A DNA stretch of 26,194 nucleotides from CAYTED01 sp964404075 (GTDB taxonomy: Bacteria; Patescibacteriota; Minisyncoccia; Moranbacterales; UBA1568), in the NCBI GenBank assembly GCA_964404075.1, contig CAYOIM010000011.1:1-26194 (forward strand), given 5' to 3'. This document shows, piece after piece, positions 1 to 7,975 of the stretch. Under the pieces are notes generated by a model, which had not been told where the DNA came from, ran no database searches, and saw only the letters and a list, made by a program, of their open reading frames with translations. The first letter of the stretch is position 1. The number at the start of each line of letters is the position of its first letter. Made by a program: the position numbers and the translations under genes.

Positions 1-64
1 AAGCCTTTTTCAGCAACGATTTCTTCAACTCCTCCAGATCCGCCAGCTTCTGCCGGTATATCAT
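1..64 (-). CDS. Partial reading frame resembling the C-terminal helix of a type I restriction specificity subunit (HsdS remnant)
   Basis: An ATG at 62-64 opens a minus-strand frame that runs off the left edge; it reads MIYRQKLADLEELKKSLLKK. The QKLxxLEELKKSLLxKAF pattern is typical of the conserved helix at the very C-terminus of HsdS subunits, which contacts the methyltransferase. Here the frame begins at that helix, directly after an in-frame TGA, so no target-recognition domain precedes it. It is either a broken hsdS remnant or the start of an unrelated coiled-coil protein. No clear ribosome binding site is seen, and it lies just beyond the terminator of the histidine phosphatase gene. Only 21 codons are visible, so the call is tentative. 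Confidence 0.35.
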   Translation of the reverse strand, partial: MIYRQKLADLEELKKSLLKKA

Positions 65-75
65 TTCTCATTTAT

Positions 76-108
76 AAAAAAACACCCTTCTGCCGGAAGC
101 AAAAGGGC
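76..108 (-). terminator. Rho-independent terminator after the histidine phosphatase gene
   Basis: On the minus strand CCCTT (103-107) pairs with AAGGG (85-89), with a possible extra inner pairing (CTTC with GAAG). A run of seven T follows (82-76). It starts about 30 bases after the phosphatase stop codon, in the right orientation to end that transcript. Confidence 0.7.
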
Positions 109-138
109 TTGGTTTTGACAGCTGAGCGAGTCCGCGAC

Positions 139-912
139 TCAATACAGCTTTTCGTTGTAGGCGACGAGGACGAGCCTCCCATTCCTCCCGAGATCCGGCT
201 GACCCTCATAGGTCGTCACGCCACAATTGATGGGCTTCTCCTTGTGATCCATCGCGAGAAATTCCTCCGCGCCCCATCGCTCGAGATTGGCGCGAACGGC
301 GAGGATATTCAGGTGGTGAGATACCACGAAGACGGATTGCCCGGAAAAATCCCGAACCAGAGTACCGAGAAAGTCACGGTTACGCGCCCGAACATCCGGA
401 ACATTTTCACCCTGCGCGAAGCGATACCAATAGCGCCCTTCGAGCTCCCTCAGACGGCGTTGCTCAGGGTGCAGAGCGCAGTAAATCTTCCAGTCGTTGT
501 AGAGGAGCGACAGTCCGTGTTCTTGTTCGCGGATCCGCTCTTCTTCATAGACATCCGCGCCTTCGAGTTCCGGCCACCCCTTCTTCAGCCCGGCCAAAGT
601 ATCCCGCGTCCGCTCATACGGTGAAACGAAGATGACATTCGGGAGCGGTTCACCCCGTGCTCTCAGTGCCGCACCGACCGCTTGAGCATTCCAGCCCTCC
701 TGATCGACGAGTGGCGTATCGTGATCACCGACGCCAAGATTCCACCGCTTGGCGAGCATCTCTGCCAATGCGCGTGTCACCAAGCTTTCAGAATCCGCCG
801 CATACTCCACCAGGAATTTCCGATACTCCGGATCCTGAGACTTCTTTCCGCTCAGGGTGTTGTAGGTAGACACATCGTGTCGCACCAAGACCAATCTGCT
901 CGGCCATTTCAT
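139..912 (-). CDS. Histidine phosphatase superfamily protein (phosphoglycerate mutase-like)
   Basis: The 257-residue product has the fold signatures of the histidine phosphatase superfamily: the N-terminal phosphohistidine motif LVRHDVSTYN (residues 9-18, nucleophile His12), SPYERTRDT (97-105) supplying a substrate-binding arginine, an acidic REQEHG segment (about 128-133), and the second catalytic histidine in VVSHH (196-200). The usual RHG is RHD here. Members dephosphorylate sugar phosphates, nucleotides or phosphoproteins; the substrate cannot be told from sequence. No signal peptide is seen, so it is probably cytoplasmic. The start is supported by GGAGG about eight bases upstream, and the gene has its own promoter and terminator, so it is likely monocistronic although it lies downstream of res. 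Confidence 0.85.
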   Translation of the reverse strand: MKWPSRLVLVRHDVSTYNTLSGKKSQDPEYRKFLVEYAADSESLVTRALAEMLAKRWNLGVGDHDTPLVDQEGWNAQAVGAALRARGEPLPNVIFVSPYERTRDTLAGLKKGWPELEGADVYEEERIREQEHGLSLLYNDWKIYCALHPEQRRLRELEGRYWYRFAQGENVPDVRARNRDFLGTLVRDFSGQSVFVVSHHLNILAVRANLERWGAEEFLAMDHKEKPINCGVTTYEGQPDLGRNGRLVLVAYNEKLY

Positions 913-1090
913 CGCGCTCCTCCTTCCGGTTATCCAAAAAAATAAAGAACTCCCCTGCCGTATCGCAAGAGAGTATCCTACATCCCCACACCTCCCCTGT
1001 CAATTCATCCCTCGTCTCCCGCGCATACCACAAGTGTGTCGTGGTTCGAGTTGTATAGATTAGTTGTGTGATTTTAGAAAACACATTCAT
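788..1090 (-). CDS. Doubtful small open frame between res and the phosphatase gene
   Basis: An ATG at 1090 lies 18 bases after the res stop and has a good ribosome binding site (AAGGGG, about six bases upstream). The 100-residue frame reads smoothly for its first 60 residues (MNVFSKITQLIYTTRTTTHL at the start), but the rest overlaps the first 125 bases of the phosphatase gene in another frame, and the phosphatase promoter lies inside it. I recognise no family. It may be a small translated peptide or simply leader DNA that happens to be open. Confidence 0.2.
   Translation of the reverse strand: MNVFSKITQLIYTTRTTTHLWYARETRDELTGEVWGCRILSCDTAGEFFIFLDNRKEERDEMAEQIGLGATRCVYLQHPERKEVSGSGVSEIPGGVCGGF
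975..1003 (-). promoter_or_regulatory. Sigma70-type promoter for the histidine phosphatase gene
   Basis: Minus-strand TTGACA (998-1003) is separated by exactly 17 bases from TAGGAT (975-980), which matches the -10 consensus at four of six positions. Transcription would begin near 968, giving a leader of about 55 bases that ends in AAGGAGGAGC before the ATG at 912. Confidence 0.6.
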
Positions 1091-1108
1091 TTCCCCTTCT
1101 ATACTAGG

Positions 1109-3802
1109 CTACTTTATTTTCCCAAACACTCTCACCACTTCATCAAAACTTTTTAGCCTATCTTTTTGCCATTCTTCCTGTTGAATATAAAGAGCCCTAT
1201 AAATCATTCGACTTTGCCGCTTATTAACATCATCACACCATTTTTCCAAACGCTGAAATTTCAACAAATCATCAGCAACCTCACGCCCCTTTGTTTCCAC
1301 GATGTACACAGTTTTCTCATCTTTTTTTACGAAAAAATCCGGATAGTATGTTGCAATAAATCCCTCAGAATTTTTATACTCGATCCGTAGAGCGCTCGCT
1401 TCCTTATTCTGAAAATTTTTCGAAAAAGAAATCACATCATCGCAGCTTTCCAAAAAATCAGAAAAAACAAGCTCGAAATCACTATCTCCGACGATCTTAT
1501 TGAATACCGACTTTTTTGGAATAAGATACGATTTATCGTTTACCACAAACGGACGAGCCTCGCTCACCTTAATATAATTTTTAATTTCCGTATCTCCCTT
1601 ATCTTGAACAGTCAATTCGTTAATAGCCTTTTTGAAAGACTCTTTAATAATTCTGACATATTCCGGTTCTGATAAATTCCTTAAAGTATTCAAATCCGCC
1701 AGATCTACTGACTGATCAAACATATGACCCTGAATAAATTCCTTTACCTTTCCAAATAAAATATCATAACAACCAAATAGTCGCAGATCTCTCATTACGG
1801 CCTGGGCAAAGAATCCAATAACACTCTGCGAATCAGGGTCTATATCCCCAGTCAAAACGGTGGTATGATGTGTTTTTTCATCAACAACATCTTTAAAAAC
1901 AATCTCTCTCTTCTGCTCATCTGAAAAAGTTTTTATTCCGACTTTATCATTCCCGAAATGAGATACATCAAGCTGGTTCAAATTCTTATATTCCCTTTGA
2001 ATTCTTGGGGACATCACCGGAATCTCAATATCCAGTTTTTCTATATCCTTCTTTGGATTTTCCCTATCCACTTCAATAACCATGGGGGCCACTGGCTTCA
2101 CGCCCTCACCCATTGCCTTCCTCTCCAGTATCACGCCCTCACCCTTGATCGACTCAACGAAATCCATAAACGCTGGGGTTCCTATGACACTTACATATTC
2201 CTCCACATCATCACGCCCAAAAAACATTCTCCGCAGACCTCGCCCAAGCGTTTGTTCAGGTAGAATCTTCGAGTCCGCAGCATACGGCCGGAGCCCCACA
2301 ATAGTAGTGACATTCTTTACATCCCAGCCCTCTTTAAGCATCAATACAGAAATAATGACCCTAAATGGACTCTCCCAACTATCAATATCATTTGCTTGTT
2401 TTCTTAGTTTATCCAGCTCATCCTTATTCTTCCCCGAAACAGCCTCCGAGATTTCACCGCTTTTATTTGTATGGATAGTCAAAACAGCTCCTTTCAAATC
2501 TGAAAAGCTCGTTTCAATATATTCCGCAACCTCATCACAATTCTTCGTATCATTGGTCATGATAAAAAGAATTGATTTCTTACCCATAGGCTTCAATGCG
2601 TCATATGTCTTTTTCCATTCCTCAATTCCAAGATTAATATAATCTCTATATTTCTCGCTGAATAATGAGCTCTGATTTTCCTTCAACTTCCCGCGACTCG
2701 CAGCATCCGGAACGACCGGATTCTTCACAATTCTCTGATGGATAGCTTCAACAAGGGGATAATCAGAAATAGTTTGCACAAAAATTGATCCATCATTTTT
2801 CTTTGGCGTCGCCGTAACATCAATCTGCAAAGCAAGCCCCGATCCCTTTTGCTTCAAACGATTATCAATATCCTGTATAGATTTAAACCATGCCAACTTT
2901 TCATCGTGAATATGGTGAGCCTCATCATTGATGACGATAAGCTCATCAATATCGCGAACAATCATTCCGAGATCTACACTCGAGTCATTCGTTTTCGTCA
3001 CCGGCTTATGCCCGAGAAAATATGAAGAGGTATCCTCATCATCAAAACTCGCATCCCATACATCTCCCTCAAACACTCGATGAATATTTGTTAAAAATAT
3101 ATTTCCGGTATCAGAAACATTCCTTAAATCATCCTGCAAATGGAGCGTCACCTGAAAATCATCCTGCCAATTTTGACCCTGATATCCATTGTCCGGCAAC
3201 ATCGGATCATTAAAAAATATCCGAAGCCCCTCAAAATCATTCTTTATTCTTTCAAACACAATAACATTCGGTGTAATCAAAAGAAAATTCTTTGCAAGCT
3301 TTGAATCGGCTTCGTACTTTTTATGAAAATAAGCCCAGGTAATAACAAGGCTCATTACCTTTGTCTTCCCAGCACCGGTTGCCATTTTTATCACAAAACG
3401 AAGCCACTCCTCAGTAAACATCTGGGGACTCAATACTCCCGTAGAGTTATATCGTATCAAGTCGTATTTATCCTTTACTTGTGCAACCTCATACAACCAA
3501 ACAACAGTTTCAAGTGCTTCCCTCTGCGCAAAGTAATATCGAAACTGAGATGAGGCGCCCTGTGTATCGTACGAAATATGTTCTTCCTTGAACCACCAAT
3601 TTAAAAGAGCCATCGAGGTTTCACTCGCCCCTTTATAGCCTTCTTCTCGCCATTCTTTCACTCTTTTCCGTAAATCAGCCACGAGAGGTGGCAAAAGCTT
3701 ATCATAACCCTTCTCACGCAAATCCTCATCAGCCGGAAACCAACGAACACTTGGATCCAGTATTTCGTACGGGTCTTTCGGAAAATCTTTATGTAGTGCC
3801 AT
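1109..3802 (-). CDS. res: Type III restriction enzyme, Res subunit (helicase-nuclease)
   Basis: This 897-residue protein carries an SF2 helicase core: Walker A MATGAGKTK (residues 140-148), DEAH box INDEAHH (about 291-297), TATPKK (about 330-335), and motif VI QTLGRGLRR (517-525). Near the C-terminus YPDFFV (Asp822) followed by VETKGRE (Glu836, Lys838) forms a PD-(D/E)xK nuclease site. This layout is that of type III Res subunits, which translocate or slide on DNA using ATP and cut when two unmethylated head-to-head sites meet. The length fits the family (about 850-1000). All key residues look intact, so the enzyme is probably active. It is the last gene of a mod-AlbA_2-res operon, 48 bases after the middle gene. 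The DNA is visibly AT-richer than the ribosomal genes, which suggests transfer. Confidence 0.9.
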   Translation of the reverse strand: MALHKDFPKDPYEILDPSVRWFPADEDLREKGYDKLLPPLVADLRKRVKEWREEGYKGASETSMALLNWWFKEEHISYDTQGASSQFRYYFAQREALETVVWLYEVAQVKDKYDLIRYNSTGVLSPQMFTEEWLRFVIKMATGAGKTKVMSLVITWAYFHKKYEADSKLAKNFLLITPNVIVFERIKNDFEGLRIFFNDPMLPDNGYQGQNWQDDFQVTLHLQDDLRNVSDTGNIFLTNIHRVFEGDVWDASFDDEDTSSYFLGHKPVTKTNDSSVDLGMIVRDIDELIVINDEAHHIHDEKLAWFKSIQDIDNRLKQKGSGLALQIDVTATPKKNDGSIFVQTISDYPLVEAIHQRIVKNPVVPDAASRGKLKENQSSLFSEKYRDYINLGIEEWKKTYDALKPMGKKSILFIMTNDTKNCDEVAEYIETSFSDLKGAVLTIHTNKSGEISEAVSGKNKDELDKLRKQANDIDSWESPFRVIISVLMLKEGWDVKNVTTIVGLRPYAADSKILPEQTLGRGLRRMFFGRDDVEEYVSVIGTPAFMDFVESIKGEGVILERKAMGEGVKPVAPMVIEVDRENPKKDIEKLDIEIPVMSPRIQREYKNLNQLDVSHFGNDKVGIKTFSDEQKREIVFKDVVDEKTHHTTVLTGDIDPDSQSVIGFFAQAVMRDLRLFGCYDILFGKVKEFIQGHMFDQSVDLADLNTLRNLSEPEYVRIIKESFKKAINELTVQDKGDTEIKNYIKVSEARPFVVNDKSYLIPKKSVFNKIVGDSDFELVFSDFLESCDDVISFSKNFQNKEASALRIEYKNSEGFIATYYPDFFVKKDEKTVYIVETKGREVADDLLKFQRLEKWCDDVNKRQSRMIYRALYIQQEEWQKDRLKSFDEVVRVFGKIK

Positions 3803-3850
3803 AAAAGTAAATAAATCAGTATAAAATGCTCTTAAAATGGGCTTATTCTT

Positions 3851-5314
3851 TTATTTACCCTTATCATTGGTAAACAAAGTTTTTTCATCCGCTGTTGGCA
3901 ATCTATATCGGACATTGCGTTTAGCGCCAGTTCGTGGTGTTATTTTTGTTAATAAAGCTTGCTTTACCCATCGATTAAACATCTTTGAGACCTTCACTGT
4001 ATTTTCAATATGCAAAATCTTACGAGCATCCGTATTCCCGATGTATTTATTTTCTACTAAATAGGCAGACACTTTATCCCATTCACTCGGGGCTTCTTCA
4101 TTAAGCAAAATCACTTTCACACGATCCTGAAGATGCGGATATGTCCAAAAGATTGGCGGATACAAATTAGCCGTCCTCATCGTTTGCCTCATTGCCCTAA
4201 CACCTTCATTTTGATCAAGATTTGGAGGATCGGGAAATTCACGCAAATGCTTTATAAGAAGATCGTTACGATATTCATGGGCTCTTTCTATGCCAATATT
4301 TGATGGGGTGATATTAAATGGTAACAAACCAGGACTTTCAACCTCAATTCGATCTTCGAAAATTTTTATTTCGATATCCCGCTTTGTATGATAATCACGA
4401 TGAATCACTGCATTAGTAATCGCCTCTTTAACAGCGCGCTCAGGAATACTATATGTAGTTACAAAGCCAGATGGAACCCGCATACCAGTTCGCAATAAGC
4501 TAAGCACATACTCATGAGCATCAGTGATTTGCTTCGCTATGGGTCCATTTATATTTCGTGGAGTTCCCACTAAATTGAGCGTCTCTGTTACAGTCTCTAA
4601 ATTCCCCTCGTATTGAAAAATTCTGATAGAACACTTCGAGTCCAGTATGTCATTTGGAAATTCAGCAAATAGCAACACAGCAGCCCTCGTTGGCAAGATT
4701 TTATTCTGATTATTCTTTCTTGCTAAACCAGTCTTTTCTAAGATTACTTCAATCTTGTCCTCAGAGAGTCCTCGCTTTCTTCTCCATGATTCATAAAAAC
4801 TCGTTTTCAATAAATCAAAGCTAACATCCACCAATTCTTTATCTGCGCGAGAAAAACCCTTAACATAAGCTAAGTGCAGTATTTCCTGAGGATTCAAGAT
4901 CTTGTTTCCTTTTTCCAACCGAACATAAACTCGATTCTCAACATGTCTAAAACCATCGCCAACCTTCGGAACAAAAATTAATGCAATCCTTTTGCCTCCT
5001 TCGACATCCACAATCGTTGGTGGCCAAATTCCAGCAATAGGTGGGTAAATCTTCCGTAGCGACTTCCCAATTTCATCATAAAGCTCAAGGTTCTCTTCTA
5101 TACCAAAAATTCTATCCATACCTTTTCGCGTCGTTTTTTCAGGATCATCCACACCAAGAATGATTGTCCCTCCCTCGGTATTTGACATAGCAACAATGGT
5201 TTGCAATGTCCTATCCACTCCATCATTCCTGCTTTCACCAAGACGCTTAAATTCGATAGTCTGAGTTTCAGCGGGGATGGAGAGGATATTGTCTATCAAA
5301 TCGTTGTTTCGCAT
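3851..5314 (-). CDS. AlbA_2 (Schlafen-type) domain and ATPase-domain protein within a type III RM operon
   Basis: The 487-residue product begins with a divergent AlbA_2/Schlafen-type nucleic-acid-binding domain (about residues 10-150; TIEFKR, GGTIILGVDD, RVYVRLEKGN). A central HATPase_c_4-like region follows, with EAITNAVIHRDYH (about 300-315) and SPGLLPFNI (about 335-345), and then a C-terminal winged-helix-like segment. Such proteins are often annotated as ATP-binding, RecG-like or transcriptional regulators, and recur in defence loci; their biochemical role is mostly unsettled. It sits 13 bases after mod and 48 bases before res, so it is surely co-transcribed with both. That placement suggests it modulates expression or activity of the RM enzyme, or is an accessory defence factor; this is inference. 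There is no strong ribosome binding site, so translation may be coupled to mod. Confidence 0.8.
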   Translation of the reverse strand: MRNNDLIDNILSIPAETQTIEFKRLGESRNDGVDRTLQTIVAMSNTEGGTIILGVDDPEKTTRKGMDRIFGIEENLELYDEIGKSLRKIYPPIAGIWPPTIVDVEGGKRIALIFVPKVGDGFRHVENRVYVRLEKGNKILNPQEILHLAYVKGFSRADKELVDVSFDLLKTSFYESWRRKRGLSEDKIEVILEKTGLARKNNQNKILPTRAAVLLFAEFPNDILDSKCSIRIFQYEGNLETVTETLNLVGTPRNINGPIAKQITDAHEYVLSLLRTGMRVPSGFVTTYSIPERAVKEAITNAVIHRDYHTKRDIEIKIFEDRIEVESPGLLPFNITPSNIGIERAHEYRNDLLIKHLREFPDPPNLDQNEGVRAMRQTMRTANLYPPIFWTYPHLQDRVKVILLNEEAPSEWDKVSAYLVENKYIGNTDARKILHIENTVKVSKMFNRWVKQALLTKITPRTGAKRNVRYRLPTADEKTLFTNDKGK

Positions 5315-5327
5315 ATAATTGCAGATT

Positions 5328-7436
5328 TTATACTACCACCTCAATCACCTTCGTCGTATCATTCCCGAAGATATCTACCACCTTCACCGCCACCTTATAG
5401 ATTCCCTTTGCCACGATCTTCGGCGCGGATACTAATTCCAAATTCCGATTCTTTTTCGTTCGGAAGCTCTGCCACTCATTATCAAAGATATAATCCCCCG
5501 TCCACACTTCTTCATATTCGATCAAGCTCTGCTCTTTCCCTTTTTCAAAAAGAGTGTCACCGTGAGTTTTCGGCACACGGATAAATTCCTTCCGATCAGA
5601 AAAGTCGAAATCAACCGCCCAATAATCAATCCAATCCGACCATTTCTTCGTAAGCTGTTCTGGGGTATTTACATTTCCATCCTTATCCGTCGTGACCTTC
5701 CAAATCTGCCCTTTATCAACCACAATTTTCGATTTTCCTTTTGACCCATGCATCTCTTCAATAACCGTATCCAGGGTATCCTGCGAATAAAATACCGAAA
5801 AATCCGCAAGCTCGATAGAAAGCTCCCGCTCATTTCCCCGACCCCTCACGATCGGTCTTGCCTCGATGAAGGCGACATCATAGAATTTCACCTGCCCCTT
5901 CTCGATCACCTTCTTGTCGAACACTTCCCGGGGAATAATCCGAAAGGCGATATCGATACCGGAGTCCTGATAGGATGAGAAATCCAGCCCCATCTCATAG
6001 TCGAACCCGAGCACATCCACCTTCGTGATGCCCTTCTCACGGCACTCCGAGACGATATCATCCACGAACTTCGCAGAGACCGGCGCATTAATCGGCCCCA
6101 CGGCGATAAGTCTATCCCGCTTCTTCCCGATCATATTGATGAACGACGCAATCGGCTCCGCCTTGTACGCAGAAATGATAAGTTGTACAAATTCTTTTTC
6201 CTTCTGCTCTGCCTGTTTCAATTTCTCCTCCGCACGGAGATCATCATTGACCGAGAGAAAACTCTCCCGCTCGTATCGCCCGACATTGAGTATCTCGAAG
6301 GCACGGAAATCTTTCTGTACTTTCTTCAACTCCCGTTGCACACCAATAAGGCGCTTGCGTGAAGTATGGATACCGAATTTCCCAAGATCCGTCCCGATCC
6401 ACTTGCGACCAAGCTTCTCTGCGACTGCCAGCGTCGTGCCCGAGCCTATGAAAAAATCCGCAATAAGATCCCCCTTGTTTGTAGATGCCTTAATAATTCT
6501 CTCAAGAAGCTTCTCTGGCTTCTGAGTAGGGTACCCAAGCAATTCATTCGCCATTTTATTTATAATCGGAATATCCCAAGTATCTGTTGGCAATTTTCCA
6601 TCCTCCTTGCTTTCCACATTTCCTCGATACTTATGTAGTTGCCCCTTATATGGTAGCCTCTCAATATCATTAATATTAAAAATCCACTCGGATGATTTCG
6701 TATAAAAGAAAAGCGTATCGTGTTTAGATGCCCAAAATCTAGTGCTTCTTCCACCAAAATCATAATACCAAATTACCTCATTTCTAAAATGATCCTTCCC
6801 AAAAACTTCGTCAAGGATTAGTCTCATATAACCACTCAATCTGTGATCACAATGCACATAAATACTTCCATCCTCGGCAAGGAGGTCATGCATGAGTTTG
6901 AGTCGTTCGTAAATCATTGCGATGAAGCTATCCGCGCCCCTGCCCCAAGTATCGCGATAAGCGATCTCCTCGATAACCGATGGTCGTTTCGTAAAGCTTT
7001 CAGCGTCATCCCCCTCACCAATCTCGATATCCATACTGAAATCCGCCCCGACATCAAATGGCGGGTCGATATAGATGAGCTTCAGCCCGCCCTGTGCCTC
7101 GATCTCTTTCCGCATCGGACCATTCTTGAGTGATGAAAGAATAAGTTTGTTATCTCCCCAGATGAGCTTGTTCGTCCAGCCAGCGATCTGCCGACCGGTC
7201 ATATCAAAGAGCGTATCCTGATTGCCGAATTTCTCATCACTGCGTGGCTCATCGATCTGTTCGATAGTCTGAAACGGGAGGACAACATTCGTCACCTCAT
7301 TCGTCTTCCCATTCCAGAGGAGCTCTACTTCTCGATCATCATTGAAGAGAAGGAACCGATACTTCTCCGGAAGCGGTTTCCCAGCTTCCAAAAATTTCAT
7401 GACATCCCGCTTTTCATTTTCACTCAGATTGATCAT
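5328..7436 (-). CDS. mod: Type III DNA methyltransferase, Mod subunit (N6-adenine, beta class)
   Basis: The 702-residue protein has the beta-class order of amino-methyltransferase motifs: catalytic motif IV IYIDPPFD (Asp124-Pro-Pro-Phe127) comes first, and the S-adenosylmethionine-binding motif I ADFFIGSGTTLAVAEKLGRK (about 325-345) comes later, followed by WIGTDLGKFGIHTSRKR. The long region after motif I, including a charged segment near 380-420, probably holds the oligomerisation and target-recognition parts. Mod gives sequence specificity and methylates one strand of an asymmetric site; with Res it forms the restriction complex. It is first in the operon, with a weak promoter just upstream and AAGG about eleven bases before the ATG. 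No tract of simple repeats suggesting phase variation is seen inside the gene. Confidence 0.9.
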   Translation of the reverse strand: MINLSENEKRDVMKFLEAGKPLPEKYRFLLFNDDREVELLWNGKTNEVTNVVLPFQTIEQIDEPRSDEKFGNQDTLFDMTGRQIAGWTNKLIWGDNKLILSSLKNGPMRKEIEAQGGLKLIYIDPPFDVGADFSMDIEIGEGDDAESFTKRPSVIEEIAYRDTWGRGADSFIAMIYERLKLMHDLLAEDGSIYVHCDHRLSGYMRLILDEVFGKDHFRNEVIWYYDFGGRSTRFWASKHDTLFFYTKSSEWIFNINDIERLPYKGQLHKYRGNVESKEDGKLPTDTWDIPIINKMANELLGYPTQKPEKLLERIIKASTNKGDLIADFFIGSGTTLAVAEKLGRKWIGTDLGKFGIHTSRKRLIGVQRELKKVQKDFRAFEILNVGRYERESFLSVNDDLRAEEKLKQAEQKEKEFVQLIISAYKAEPIASFINMIGKKRDRLIAVGPINAPVSAKFVDDIVSECREKGITKVDVLGFDYEMGLDFSSYQDSGIDIAFRIIPREVFDKKVIEKGQVKFYDVAFIEARPIVRGRGNERELSIELADFSVFYSQDTLDTVIEEMHGSKGKSKIVVDKGQIWKVTTDKDGNVNTPEQLTKKWSDWIDYWAVDFDFSDRKEFIRVPKTHGDTLFEKGKEQSLIEYEEVWTGDYIFDNEWQSFRTKKNRNLELVSAPKIVAKGIYKVAVKVVDIFGNDTTKVIEVVV

Positions 7437-7475
7437 ATGAAAAACCTTATTTTTTTCTCATTCATAACAAGTCAC

Positions 7476-7481
7476 AGTATA
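7476..7481 (-). promoter_or_regulatory. Possible -10 element for the mod-AlbA_2-res operon
   Basis: Minus-strand TATACT lies 39 bases before the mod ATG, in the 70-base stretch between the upstream terminator and mod. No convincing -35 is found at 16-18 bases, so this is a weak call based on position and one hexamer. Confidence 0.35.
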
Positions 7482-7507
7482 ACTCTTTAATACCCCCATT
7501 CTCCCAC

Positions 7508-7538
7508 AAAAAAATCCGCTTGTACAGCGGATTTTTTT
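7508..7538. terminator. Bidirectional intrinsic terminator between the membrane-protein gene and mod
   Basis: A perfect 13-bp inverted repeat (7508-7520 with 7526-7538) has a five-base loop. The GC core TCCGCT/AGCGGA is flanked by seven A on one side and seven T on the other, so both strands give a hairpin followed by a T run. It lies 16 bases past the stop of the membrane-protein gene and isolates that transcript from the RM operon. Confidence 0.9.
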
Positions 7539-7553
7539 GGTTTAACGCTCAGT

Positions 7554-7955
7554 TTACGCCTTTGTTTTTCGGTAGGTACGGAAAATCTTCGTGAGGGAGG
7601 TGATGATGAGGATGGTATACAGAATGAAAAGGAAGAAGAAGGTAGCATCCTGCTTGGCATTGAGAGAGTTTCCAGTAGGGGCATTATTCAAGAGGTAAGT
7701 CACCGCTATGATAATCGGTACGAACCAACGGGCGAAATTCCACCAAGCGCGGAAAACCTCTTCTTTCATTTTGTAGGTGATAAGGGAAAGGAGAAAAACT
7801 GGGATAAAAGAAGAAAATAAATAAATAACTGATCCATATGCTCTTCTACAAATGTCATCGAATGCTCCACAATAATCATACAATAGAGCTAAAACGAGAA
7901 CTACAAACAATCCACTTCCGACCATGCTTACATAAAATACCTTTCTTTTTGTCAT
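7554..7955 (-). CDS. Small membrane protein with four predicted helices, function unknown
   Basis: The 133-residue product has four hydrophobic segments, roughly residues 7-26, 41-60, 72-90 and 102-124, joined by short charged loops (for example TYKMKEEVFRAWW), and ends in a basic tail RTYRKTKA. It has no catalytic motif that I recognise. The ATG lies 20 bases after the stop of the large secreted hydrolase, preceded by GGTAAGAG as a modest ribosome binding site, so the two genes very likely form one transcript ending at the terminator at 7508-7538. It might help the exported hydrolase at the membrane, but this rests only on gene order. Confidence 0.7.
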   Translation of the reverse strand: MTKRKVFYVSMVGSGLFVVLVLALLYDYCGAFDDICRRAYGSVIYLFSSFIPVFLLSLITYKMKEEVFRAWWNFARWFVPIIIAVTYLLNNAPTGNSLNAKQDATFFFLFILYTILIITSLTKIFRTYRKTKA

Positions 7956-7975
7956 ACTCTTACCAATAAATCAAT

